Below, one piece after another: positions 40,752-47,216 of a stretch of 47,924 nucleotides of DNA. The translations under genes were made by a program, and so were the position numbers. The stretch is from an uncultured Bacteroidales bacterium (GTDB taxonomy: Bacteria; Bacteroidota; Bacteroidia; Bacteroidales; UBA932), in assembly GCA_900317845.1 (NCBI GenBank), contig ONII01000011.1, forward strand, positions 1-47,924, written 5' to 3'. Each line of letters starts with the position of its first letter. Position 1 is the stretch's first letter. The notes under the pieces are model-generated. The model was not told where the DNA came from. It did no database searches and was given only the letters and a program-made list of their open reading frames with translations.

Positions 40752-41942
40752 TTAATTATTTTTATCTGCGATTTCCTGTAAGATGGTGCCAATCTGGTAC
40801 AGGCCTCTGGGAACATGGAAACAGCCTTTCCACTTGCCGCCCTTGAGCGGAAGCAGCACCTCACCACGGCGGTTCAGGTAGCCGAACCACTCCGGATATT
40901 CGCTGTCCTTGAAGTGTGTCCAGAGATAATCGTCCAGTTTGAGGAACCATTCCAGGGCCTTCTTGTTGCCTGTGAGCTGGTATCCTTTAATCATGCAGAT
41001 GGCGCTTTCCAAATGCACCCACCACAGCTTTTGGTCCCATTCCAGTTCCTGGGTAGGATAGCCTTTCCGGTCCATGAAATAGAAGATGCCGCCGTACTGC
41101 TTGTCCCATCCATAGTCTATCACGCGGAGGGCAATGTCCATGCTCTTGTCGATGATGTCCTGCCTGTGGAGCCGGATGCCCAGGTTCATCATGAACCACA
41201 GGGCTTCCAGGTCGTGCCCGGGATTCACGCGGCGGCCTTCAAAGCAGTCTACCAGCGAGCCGTCCGGAGCCAGGTTTTCTACCATGACGCCCAAATCCGG
41301 CTGGTAAAAGACGTCGAAAACCTCATGCAAGGCTTCCTCGATGGTTTTGTCCAACAGGGACTTGTCCTCGATGATGGGTTCCACTTCCAGTGCCATGTTG
41401 CAGATAATCATGGGCAGGGCGAAATCTTTCATGGGGCGGGTACCGGGGACGGCCTTGCTCCACTTGCCTTTGGGGTTGGAACGGCGGTCCAGGATGCGCT
41501 GGAACACCTTGCGGGCTATGTCGGCATAATGTTCACTGCCGGTAGCAACCGCCAGCTGCGCAAAAGCCATGCAGGCAAATGTGTTGGAGAAAATGTTGTA
41601 CGGGGCAATAATGGGCTTTCCTTCCCGCGTGAGCGAGAAATAGAAGTCATAGTTGCCGTCGTGGCCGTACTTCTCCAGGAATTCCGCACCCTGTTTGGCA
41701 CAGGCGAGCCATTCCGGATTTTTCTCTACCTTATTATACAGCATAGCGAACATCCAGACTTCCCTGCCCTGCAGCCACACGAATTTGTCTGTGTCGAACA
41801 CGCTGCCGTCCCGGTTCAGGCAGGTGAAATACCCGCCGTACTCCTTGTCCTGGGAGTGCTCCAGCCAGAAAGGTAACACGCTGTCGTACAATTCCTTGCG
41901 ATAGCGTTCCGCCATTTGTTTAAAGTCTATGTGGTCCGTCAT
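40752..41942 (-). CDS. AGE-family epimerase (N-acylglucosamine / cellobiose 2-epimerase family)
   Basis: The protein has 396 residues, the usual length for the family. The start ATG 41942 gives MTDHIDFKQMAERYRKE; an upstream extension lies in the promoter. The alpha6/alpha6 barrel landmarks are EYGGYFTCLNRDG (about 34-46), FVWLQGREVWMFAMLYN (53-69), NPGHDLEALWFM (with the His of the catalytic pair), and KGCFHVPR near the end, also with a conserved His. Members epimerise N-acetylglucosamine to N-acetylmannosamine, or glucose to mannose units of disaccharides; the specificity cannot be told apart here. It has no signal peptide, so it acts in the cytoplasm. It is the first gene of the PUL arm. 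Confidence 0.9.
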   Translation of the reverse strand: MTDHIDFKQMAERYRKELYDSVLPFWLEHSQDKEYGGYFTCLNRDGSVFDTDKFVWLQGREVWMFAMLYNKVEKNPEWLACAKQGAEFLEKYGHDGNYDFYFSLTREGKPIIAPYNIFSNTFACMAFAQLAVATGSEHYADIARKVFQRILDRRSNPKGKWSKAVPGTRPMKDFALPMIICNMALEVEPIIEDKSLLDKTIEEALHEVFDVFYQPDLGVMVENLAPDGSLVDCFEGRRVNPGHDLEALWFMMNLGIRLHRQDIIDKSMDIALRVIDYGWDKQYGGIFYFMDRKGYPTQELEWDQKLWWVHLESAICMIKGYQLTGNKKALEWFLKLDDYLWTHFKDSEYPEWFGYLNRRGEVLLPLKGGKWKGCFHVPRGLYQIGTILQEIADKNN

Positions 41943-41969
41943 AAACAGTAATTTTACGTTTAGCCGATA

Positions 41970-41999
41970 CAAATTTACAAATTCAAAGGTAATTTGCAA
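41970..41999 (-). promoter_or_regulatory. promoter of the AGE-SusCD operon
   Basis: On the minus strand TTG (41999-41997), 19 bases, then TAAATTTG (41977-41970): full consensus. A near inverted repeat, CAAATTTAC (41970-41978) and GTAATTTG (41989-41996), lies within it and may be a regulator site. Confidence 0.8.
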
Positions 42000-42060
42000 T
42001 ACTTTTTAACAAAATTATAAAAACAATTTTTGAATTATTCACAAAACAACAAAAACATAG

Positions 42061-42090
42061 TTGTAAAATCAGAAGAAAATCTTACATTTG
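42061..42090 (+). promoter_or_regulatory. promoter of the DUF4434-MFS-ROK operon
   Basis: TTG (42061-42063), 19 bases, then TACATTTG (42083-42090): full consensus. The ATG is 20 bases beyond. The -7 elements of the two arms are about 105 bases apart, with an A-rich stretch between them. Confidence 0.8.
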
Positions 42091-42110
42091 CAAAACCTAT
42101 ACAAAGTAAT

Positions 42111-43196
42111 ATGGAAAATCGTCGTTCATTCCTCAAGAAAACCGCTTTGGGCGCTGCCGCCGCTGTAGCAGCCCCTACCGTACTCAGCGCCTGCAAGAAC
42201 CATTCGGACGGCATCCAGCCGGATCCTTCTGTTAACAGTACCCTCATCGTCCCTCCGGCAGCCGGTCTTCCCATCACCGGTACTTTCCTGGACGAAATTT
42301 CGCATGACATCCCGCACCAGAACTGGGGAGAACGCGAATGGGACCGTGATTTCCGCTATATGAAAGCCATCGGCATAGACACCGTCATCGATATCCGCTG
42401 CGGCTACCGCAAGTTCATCACCTACCCCTCCCCGTACCTGCTCAAAAAAGGGTGCTACATGCCCTCGATGGACCTCATCGACATGTTCTGCCGCCTGGCC
42501 CAGAAGTACGACATGAAATTCATGCTGGGCCTGTACGACAGCGGCAAATACTGGGACACCGGCGACATGACCTATGAGGTGGAGTCCAACAAATACGTCA
42601 TCGACGAGGTCTGGGAGCGCTACGGCGCCAAGTACAAGAGTTTTGGCGGCTGGTACATCTCCGGCGAAATCTCCCGCGCCACCAAGGGCGCCATCGAGAG
42701 TTTCCGCACGCTGGGCCGCCAGTGCAAGGAAGTAAGCGGCGGCATGCCCACTTTCATCTCCCCCTGGATAGACGGCAAAAAGGCGGTAGACGCCGCCGGC
42801 GGCAACCTTACCAAGGAGCAGGCCGTATCCGTCCAGCAGCACGAACGCGAATGGGACGAGATTTTTGACGGCATCCACGAGTACGTAGACGCCTGCGCCT
42901 TCCAGGACGGCCATATCGACTATGACGAGCTGGACGCCTTCTTCAGCGTCAACAAAAAACTGGCCGATAAATACGGCATGCAGTGCTGGACCAACGCGGA
43001 AACCTTCGACCGCGACATGCCCATCCGCTTCCTGCCCATCAAGTTTGACAAACTGCGCATGAAACTGGAAGCCGCCAAACGCTGCGGCTACGACAAAGCC
43101 ATCACCTTTGAATTCTCCCATTTCATGAGTCCGCAGAGCGCCTACTTGCAGGCCGGGCACCTGTACGACCGCTATAAAGAGTACTTTCAGCTATGA
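42111..43196 (+). CDS. DUF4434 TIM-barrel protein, exported, probable glycoside hydrolase
   Basis: The protein has 361 residues from the ATG at 42111 (20 bases after the -7 element). The N-terminus NRRSFLKK is a twin-arginine signal with a lipobox-like SAC at Cys28. The body starts with GTFLDEISHDIPHQNWGEREWDRDF, typical of DUF4434, a family of putative beta/alpha barrel glycosidases. Later parts include GLYDSGKYWD, GGWYISGEISR (Glu likely active) and CWTNAETFDRD (second acidic pair). The activity is not known. It is coupled to the sugar transporter by an ATGA overlap, so its product is probably what the transporter carries. Confidence 0.85.
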   Translation: MENRRSFLKKTALGAAAAVAAPTVLSACKNHSDGIQPDPSVNSTLIVPPAAGLPITGTFLDEISHDIPHQNWGEREWDRDFRYMKAIGIDTVIDIRCGYRKFITYPSPYLLKKGCYMPSMDLIDMFCRLAQKYDMKFMLGLYDSGKYWDTGDMTYEVESNKYVIDEVWERYGAKYKSFGGWYISGEISRATKGAIESFRTLGRQCKEVSGGMPTFISPWIDGKKAVDAAGGNLTKEQAVSVQQHEREWDEIFDGIHEYVDACAFQDGHIDYDELDAFFSVNKKLADKYGMQCWTNAETFDRDMPIRFLPIKFDKLRMKLEAAKRCGYDKAITFEFSHFMSPQSAYLQAGHLYDRYKEYFQL

Positions 43197-44500
43197 GTAA
43201 CGCCCTCACCCAAGGCCGCGTCCTGTTCGTCGCCTGCGTAGCTGCGCTGGGTGGTATCCTCTTCGGCTACGACACCGCCGTCATCTCCGGCACCACCCGT
43301 ATTGTGGCAGACCAGTTCACCCTCACGGAAATGTCCAAAGGCTGGTATGTGGGCTGCGCCCTCATCGGCAGTATCCTGGGCGTAGCGGTCGCCGGCATGC
43401 TCAGCGATTTTCTGGGCCGAAAGAAAACCATGCTCATATCGGCCCTCCTGTTCAGCGTTTCGGCCATCGGATGCGCCGTGTGCGGCAGTTTTACGGAGCT
43501 GGTCATTTACCGCATCATCGGCGGCTTTGGCATTGGCGTGGTGTCCATTGTGTCGCCGGTGTATATCTCGGAGGTTTCTCCGGCGGAACGGCGCGGCACC
43601 ATGGTGTCCCTGTACCAGCTGGCCGTCACCGTGGGCTTCCTCCTGGCCTACCTGATGAACTATCTGGTCCTCAAAGGGGCCAACCTGGAAGCAACGGACC
43701 CGGCCCTGGGCTCCCGCATGTTCAACAACGAGTACTGGCGCGGCATGCTGGGGCTGGAGACCATCCCGGACCTGCTGTTCCTGGTGCTCATCTTCTTCAT
43801 TCCGGAAAGTCCGCGCTGGCTCGCGGTCCGCGGTGAGCGCACAGACAGCAGCGAAGAATGGAAGGCCCTTCGGGAACCCGGCATTCTCAAAGCCGTGCTG
43901 GTGGGCAGCGCCATTGCCATCCTGGGCCAGTTCATGGGCGTAAATGCCGTCCTCTACTACGGCCCCGAGATTTTCCAGGACGCCGGCCTCAGCAGCGAGG
44001 GTTCCCTGTTCAGTACCGTCCTTGTGGGCGTGGTGAACATGCTCACCACGGTCATCGCCCTGCTAATCATAGACAAAGTGGGCCGCAAACAGCTGGTCTG
44101 GTGGGGCGTCAGCGGCATGATTGTATGCCTGGTGGCCATTGGCACCTACTTTGCCTGGGGGCCGCAGCTGGGCCTTCCCACCGGCTTTCTGGTCACCTTC
44201 TTCCTCCTTTACGTGTTCTCCACCGCCATTTCCATCAGCGCCGTGGTGTTTGTGCTGCTGAGCGAGATGTACCCCAACCGCGTGCGCGGCCTTGCCATGT
44301 CCATCGCGGGACTGGCCTTGTGGGTGGGCACTTACCTCATCGGCCAGCTTACTCCCTGGATGCTGGAAAACCTGACGCCGCAAGGCACCTTCTTCCTGTT
44401 TGCCGCCATGTGCGTGCCCTACCTCTACATTATGTGGCGCCACGTACCGGATACCACCGGCAAAACCCTGGAAGAAATTGAAGAGTATTGGAAACAATAA
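43193..44500 (+). CDS. sugar-porter family MFS transporter
   Basis: The protein has 435 residues and twelve membrane helices. The sugar-porter signatures are present: GGILFGYDTAVISG in helix 1, FLGRKK in loop 2-3, PVYISEVSPAERRG in helix 4 and its loop, PESPRWLAVRG after helix 6, DKVGRKQ in loop 8-9, and PNRVRG. It is a proton-linked or facilitated carrier of a monosaccharide across the inner membrane, like XylE. The central loop is short (GERTDSSEEWKALREPG) compared with XylE (about 490 residues). It overlaps the DUF4434 gene by four bases and precedes the regulator by 4. Confidence 0.93.
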   Translation: MSNALTQGRVLFVACVAALGGILFGYDTAVISGTTRIVADQFTLTEMSKGWYVGCALIGSILGVAVAGMLSDFLGRKKTMLISALLFSVSAIGCAVCGSFTELVIYRIIGGFGIGVVSIVSPVYISEVSPAERRGTMVSLYQLAVTVGFLLAYLMNYLVLKGANLEATDPALGSRMFNNEYWRGMLGLETIPDLLFLVLIFFIPESPRWLAVRGERTDSSEEWKALREPGILKAVLVGSAIAILGQFMGVNAVLYYGPEIFQDAGLSSEGSLFSTVLVGVVNMLTTVIALLIIDKVGRKQLVWWGVSGMIVCLVAIGTYFAWGPQLGLPTGFLVTFFLLYVFSTAISISAVVFVLLSEMYPNRVRGLAMSIAGLALWVGTYLIGQLTPWMLENLTPQGTFFLFAAMCVPYLYIMWRHVPDTTGKTLEEIEEYWKQ

Positions 44501-44504
44501 CACC

Positions 44505-45710
44505 ATGAAAAAATTTCTTGACGATATCCACGGCCGATACGCCAGTGAAAAAAAGACCATCCTCGCCCTGTGCAACAACGGAGCGGGGTTTAGCGTGGCG
44601 GACTTCTCCCACGAGCTGGAAACCAGCATTCCCAAGGTAACCCGCATTGTGAACGAACTCATCCACGACGGATACCTCACGGAAATGGGGAAACAGGAGT
44701 CGTCCACGGGCCGAAGACCCAGCCTCTACGGGCTCAACCCCTCTGCCGGCTATTTTGTCGGCGTGGACGTGTGTCCCAACTACTTCTCCCTGGCCGTCAC
44801 GGACTTTCCCGGCCGCGTCATCCATTTCAGGGACGAGATTCCCTACTCCCTCACCAACACGGAGGAGTCGGTGCAGGGACTGTGTATCGCCATGCTGGAA
44901 CACCTGGTAGATGCAGGCATCGAGCAAAGCAAAATCCGCGCATTCGGCGTGAACCTCACAGGCCGCGTCAACCACATCACAGGATACAGCTACTCCTACT
45001 TTATCAGTGAGGAAAAACCCATCCGCGAAGTGATGGAACAATGCCTGGGGAAACCCGTATCCGTAGAAAACGACTCCCGCGCCATGGCCTACGGCGAATA
45101 CATGAGCGGAATTGGTCCGCAGGAAGAAGGCACTTTTCTGTTCCTGAACCTGGGCTGGGGCCTGGGCATGGGCATGATTCTGGACGGAAAACTGTTCAGC
45201 GGCAAGTCCGGTTTCTCGGGAGAAATTGGCCACTTCCCGCTGCTGAACAACAACCAGTATTGCCGATGTGGAAAAATCGGCTGTCTGGAAACGGGAGCAT
45301 CCGGGAGTGCCCTGCATCGTCTGATGCTGGAGAAACTGAAAGAGGGGCATCCGTCCCTGCTATCCGAGAAGTTCAAAGCGGGGGAAAACCTTACCCTGGA
45401 AGACATCCTGGATGCCATCCAGCGGGAAGACGTAACCGCCATTGAGTGCATCGAGACCATTGGCAGCACCCTGGGACGCGCCGTAGCAGGCCTCATTAAC
45501 CTGTTCAATCCGGACATGGTGGTCATTGGCGGCCGGCTCAGCCAAACGGAGCACTACCTGATGCCACCGCTGCGCAGCGCCGTGAACAAGTATTCGCTCA
45601 ATCTGGTAAACAACGACACCGTCATCAAGGCGTCCAGGCTGGGCAAGGAAGCCGGCGCCATAGGCGCCTCCCTCCTCTCCAAGGCCCGCCTCCTGAACAG
45701 CATGGCATAA
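44505..45710 (+). CDS. ROK-family transcriptional regulator (NagC/XylR type)
   Basis: The protein has 401 residues from the ATG at 44505. Residues about 14-60 are a winged helix (LALCNNGAGFSVADFSHEL, VTRIVNELIHDGYLTE). The ROK sugar-binding part follows, with GVDVCPNYF (86-94), VENDSRA (187-193), GEIGH (239-243) and the zinc site CRCGKIGCLE (253-262; Cys253, 255, 260). The whole plan is that of NagC/Mlc/XylR, which release DNA when they bind a sugar or sugar phosphate. Since the catalytic Asp190 is kept, some kinase activity cannot be excluded. It probably controls both PUL arms from 41943-42110; no SusR-like or hybrid two-component regulator is present. Confidence 0.9.
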   Translation: MKKFLDDIHGRYASEKKTILALCNNGAGFSVADFSHELETSIPKVTRIVNELIHDGYLTEMGKQESSTGRRPSLYGLNPSAGYFVGVDVCPNYFSLAVTDFPGRVIHFRDEIPYSLTNTEESVQGLCIAMLEHLVDAGIEQSKIRAFGVNLTGRVNHITGYSYSYFISEEKPIREVMEQCLGKPVSVENDSRAMAYGEYMSGIGPQEEGTFLFLNLGWGLGMGMILDGKLFSGKSGFSGEIGHFPLLNNNQYCRCGKIGCLETGASGSALHRLMLEKLKEGHPSLLSEKFKAGENLTLEDILDAIQREDVTAIECIETIGSTLGRAVAGLINLFNPDMVVIGGRLSQTEHYLMPPLRSAVNKYSLNLVNNDTVIKASRLGKEAGAIGASLLSKARLLNSMA

Positions 45711-45744
45711 CGTTCCATAGAGCGTCGGAGGCCGAAGGCCGACT

Positions 45745-45790
45745 AAAGCCCCTTCCCCGAGGGAAGGGGTTTGGGGATGGGGTAACGTGT
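45745..45790. repeat. G+C-rich intergenic repeat (REP-like)
   Basis: CCCCTTCCCCGAGGGAAGGGG is followed by GGGGATGGGGTAACGTG. The copy at 18218-18279 has the same plan and the same GGGGTAACGTG end. Confidence 0.75.
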
Positions 45791-45795
45791 ATAAA

Positions 45796-45829
45796 TAAAT
45801 ATATCCTGCTGACTGGCAGGATATATTTA
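45796..45829. terminator. bidirectional terminator between the ROK gene and rplI
   Basis: A 14-bp perfect stem (45796-45809 with 45816-45829) with loop TGACTG. A+T-rich flanks give T-runs on both strands. It closes the PUL plus arm and the ribosomal operon. Confidence 0.85.
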
Positions 45830-45850
45830 TATTCGATGTTGTTGCAGGGT

Positions 45851-46297
45851 TTACTCTGCAACAACATTGAATTTGAAGGTGCCCTTGATGGCTTTGTAGA
45901 GCTTCACGGAAGCTTCGTACTCACCTACTTCCTTCACCTCACCGGCGAGGATGGTGATGTCCTTCTTGTCAATGTTCAGACCCTTGGCGTTAAGAGCCTC
46001 AGCGAGGTCCATGGTGGTAACGCTGCCATAGAGCTTGCCGCTCTCGGAAACCTTCACCTTTACCTCAACGACCTGAGCGTTGATGGTAGCAGCGAGAGCT
46101 TCTGCATCGGCAACCAGCTTAGCCTCTTTGTGGGCGCGCTGACGAAGGGTTTCTGCATGCTGCTTTTTCACGGACTCGGTGGCCACAGTGGCAAAGCCCT
46201 GCGGTACCAGGTAGTTCATGGCATAACCGGCCTTTACTTTAACGATCTCACCGGCGTAGCCCAGGTTGGCTACATCTTTCTTGAGCAAAATTTCCAT
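45851..46297 (-). CDS. rplI: 50S ribosomal protein L9
   Basis: The protein has 148 residues, the normal length. It binds 23S rRNA near the L1 stalk. The N-domain starts MEILLKKDVANLGYAGEIVKVKAGYAMNYLVPQGFA, which contains the L9 signature (G-x2-G-x4-V-x2-G-Y-x-x-N-Y-L-x-P). A long central helix (about 40-75, AETLRQRAHKEAKLVADAE) links to the C-domain, where SGKLYGSVT is conserved. It is last in rpsF-rpsR-rplI, 8 bases after rpsR. Its stop codon lies inside a 10-bp hairpin (45838-45847 with 45856-45865). Confidence 0.98.
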   Translation of the reverse strand: MEILLKKDVANLGYAGEIVKVKAGYAMNYLVPQGFATVATESVKKQHAETLRQRAHKEAKLVADAEALAATINAQVVEVKVKVSESGKLYGSVTTMDLAEALNAKGLNIDKKDITILAGEVKEVGEYEASVKLYKAIKGTFKFNVVAE

Positions 46298-46305
46298 AAG
46301 GCAGA

Positions 46306-46575
46306 TTATTTAAGAAGGTCAGTAACATACGGAAGCAGAGCGAGGGAGCGGGCACGCTTGATGGCCTTGGCAACCTTGCGCTGGAACTTGAGGGAAGTAC
46401 CGGTGATGCGGCGAGGGAGAATTTTACCCTGTTCGTTGAGGAACTTCTTCAGGAACTCAGGATCCTTGTAATCTACATACTTGATACCGGCCTTTTTGAA
46501 ACGGCAGTATTTCTTTTTGCGAACCTCCACGGTGGGGGGATTCAGATAGCGGATTTCTTTATTTTCGTTTGCCAT
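46306..46575 (-). CDS. rpsR: 30S ribosomal protein S18
   Basis: The protein has 89 residues. It binds 16S rRNA together with S6 on the platform. The conserved core is [26 protein letters not shown] and [32 protein letters not shown], which includes the S18 signature. An AGGAGG at 46584-46589 is 8 bases before the ATG, an unusually clear ribosome-binding site for this phylum. The order rpsF-rpsR-rplI without priB or ssb is the Bacteroidetes form. Confidence 0.98.
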   Translation of the reverse strand: MANENKEIRYLNPPTVEVRKKKYCRFKKAGIKYVDYKDPEFLKKFLNEQGKILPRRITGTSLKFQRKVAKAIKRARSLALLPYVTDLLK

Positions 46576-46591
46576 AATTGTGTCCTCCTAA

Positions 46592-46963
46592 TTATTCAGC
46601 GGCGGGAGCCTCAGCAGCGGGAGCGGCTTTGGCAGCCTTGTTGGTGCGGCGCTTTTCTGCGTATGCCACTGCGTCTTTGTCAAGAGCGACAGTGAGGAAG
46701 CGGATGATGCGCTCGTCACGGTGATACTGGGTTTCGAGGGTGGCAACGAACTGGCTGTCGGCCTTGAACTCGATCAGGTAATAAAAACCTGTGGTCTTGT
46801 GCTGGATGGGATATGCGAGCTGACGCAGGCCCCAATCCTCCTGGTACACAACCTCACCGCCATTGTCGGTGATGAGCTTGACGTACTTGGCAACCGCTTC
46901 CTTCATCTGGGTGTCAGACAAAACGGGAGTTGCAATGAAAACGGTTTCGTACTGGTTAACCAT
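46592..46963 (-). CDS. rpsF: 30S ribosomal protein S6
   Basis: The protein has 123 residues. Residues 1-100 form the ferredoxin-like S6 fold ([50 protein letters not shown]). The C-terminal tail is rich in Ala, Lys and Glu ([17 protein letters not shown]), as in many Bacteroidetes S6 proteins. It is first in the operon and has a full consensus promoter, with a leader of about 55 bases that carries a hairpin. The S6:S18 complex is known in several phyla to bind its own leader. Confidence 0.98.
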   Translation of the reverse strand: MVNQYETVFIATPVLSDTQMKEAVAKYVKLITDNGGEVVYQEDWGLRQLAYPIQHKTTGFYYLIEFKADSQFVATLETQYHRDERIIRFLTVALDKDAVAYAEKRRTNKAAKAAPAAEAPAAE

Positions 46964-46991
46964 AATTAATTGTTTATAAATGTTTTACATT

Positions 46992-47019
46992 CTTTTTGGC
47001 GCCACATGGGCCCAAAAAG
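46992..47019 (-). promoter_or_regulatory. hairpin in the rpsF leader, candidate S6:S18 autoregulatory site
   Basis: CTTTTTGG and CCAAAAAG (46992-46999 with 47012-47019) form an 8-bp stem in the rpsF leader, enclosing a G+C-rich 12-base inner part. It is in the position of the known S6:S18 leader motif. I could not confirm the motif's conserved unpaired bases, so this is positional evidence only. Confidence 0.45.
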
Positions 47020-47024
47020 GACTG

Positions 47025-47054
47025 CAAATATACAAAAATTATGGATAAAAACAA
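47025..47054 (-). promoter_or_regulatory. promoter of the rpsF operon
   Basis: On the minus strand TTG (47054-47052), 19 bases, then TATATTTG (47032-47025): full consensus. Confidence 0.85.
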
Positions 47055-47069
47055 AATATTTTCACCATC

Positions 47070-47100
47070 TTGACAAGCCCTGCTTCCCTGTCTAACTTTG
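47070..47100 (+). promoter_or_regulatory. promoter of the candidate small RNA
   Basis: TTG (47070-47072), 20 bases, then TAACTTTG (47093-47100): full consensus, facing away from the rpsF promoter. No coding sequence follows on this strand. Confidence 0.75.
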
Positions 47101-47106
47101 TGGTGC

Positions 47107-47206
47107 ACAAGCTGTCTGCCGCATCCCTGATCGATCGCCGCGAGGCTCCTCTGTGTAAAGATGCCGGCAGGCTGGACGCACCCCAACCCACCGGCATCTT
47201 TTTATT
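47107..47206 (+). ncRNA. candidate small RNA of about 100 bases
   Basis: A full promoter at 47070-47100 predicts a transcript starting near 47107. A strong terminator (AAAGATGCCGG 47157-47167 with CCGGCATCTTT 47191-47201, then T-run to 47203) ends it near 47206. There is no open reading frame of note inside. GCACA and TGTGT could close an outer helix (about 47103-47157). CTGCCGCATC (47116-47125) can also pair with 47160-47170, competing with the terminator stem. It lacks the conserved signal recognition particle RNA core. The ends are inferred, not measured. The terminator may also serve the minus-strand dipeptidase gene. Confidence 0.55.
47157..47203 (+). terminator. terminator of the candidate small RNA (possibly bidirectional)
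   Basis: An 11-bp perfect stem with a 23-base loop, ending in five T. On the minus strand it follows the dipeptidase stop (47217) by 13 bases and ends in TTT, so it could act both ways. Confidence 0.8.
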
Positions 47207-47216
47207 ATGGTATTTC

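Noticed and set aside
28871-45710. Hybrid two-component or SusR-like regulator, or ECF sigma/anti-sigma pair
   Set aside because: No such gene is present in the locus; the ROK protein is the only regulator.
47107-47206. Signal recognition particle (4.5S) RNA
   Set aside because: The size is right, but the conserved core (GGTCAGG and GGAAGG/AGCAGCC parts) is missing.
47107-47206. Riboswitch controlling a gene
   Set aside because: There is no gene downstream on the same strand; the next gene is antisense.
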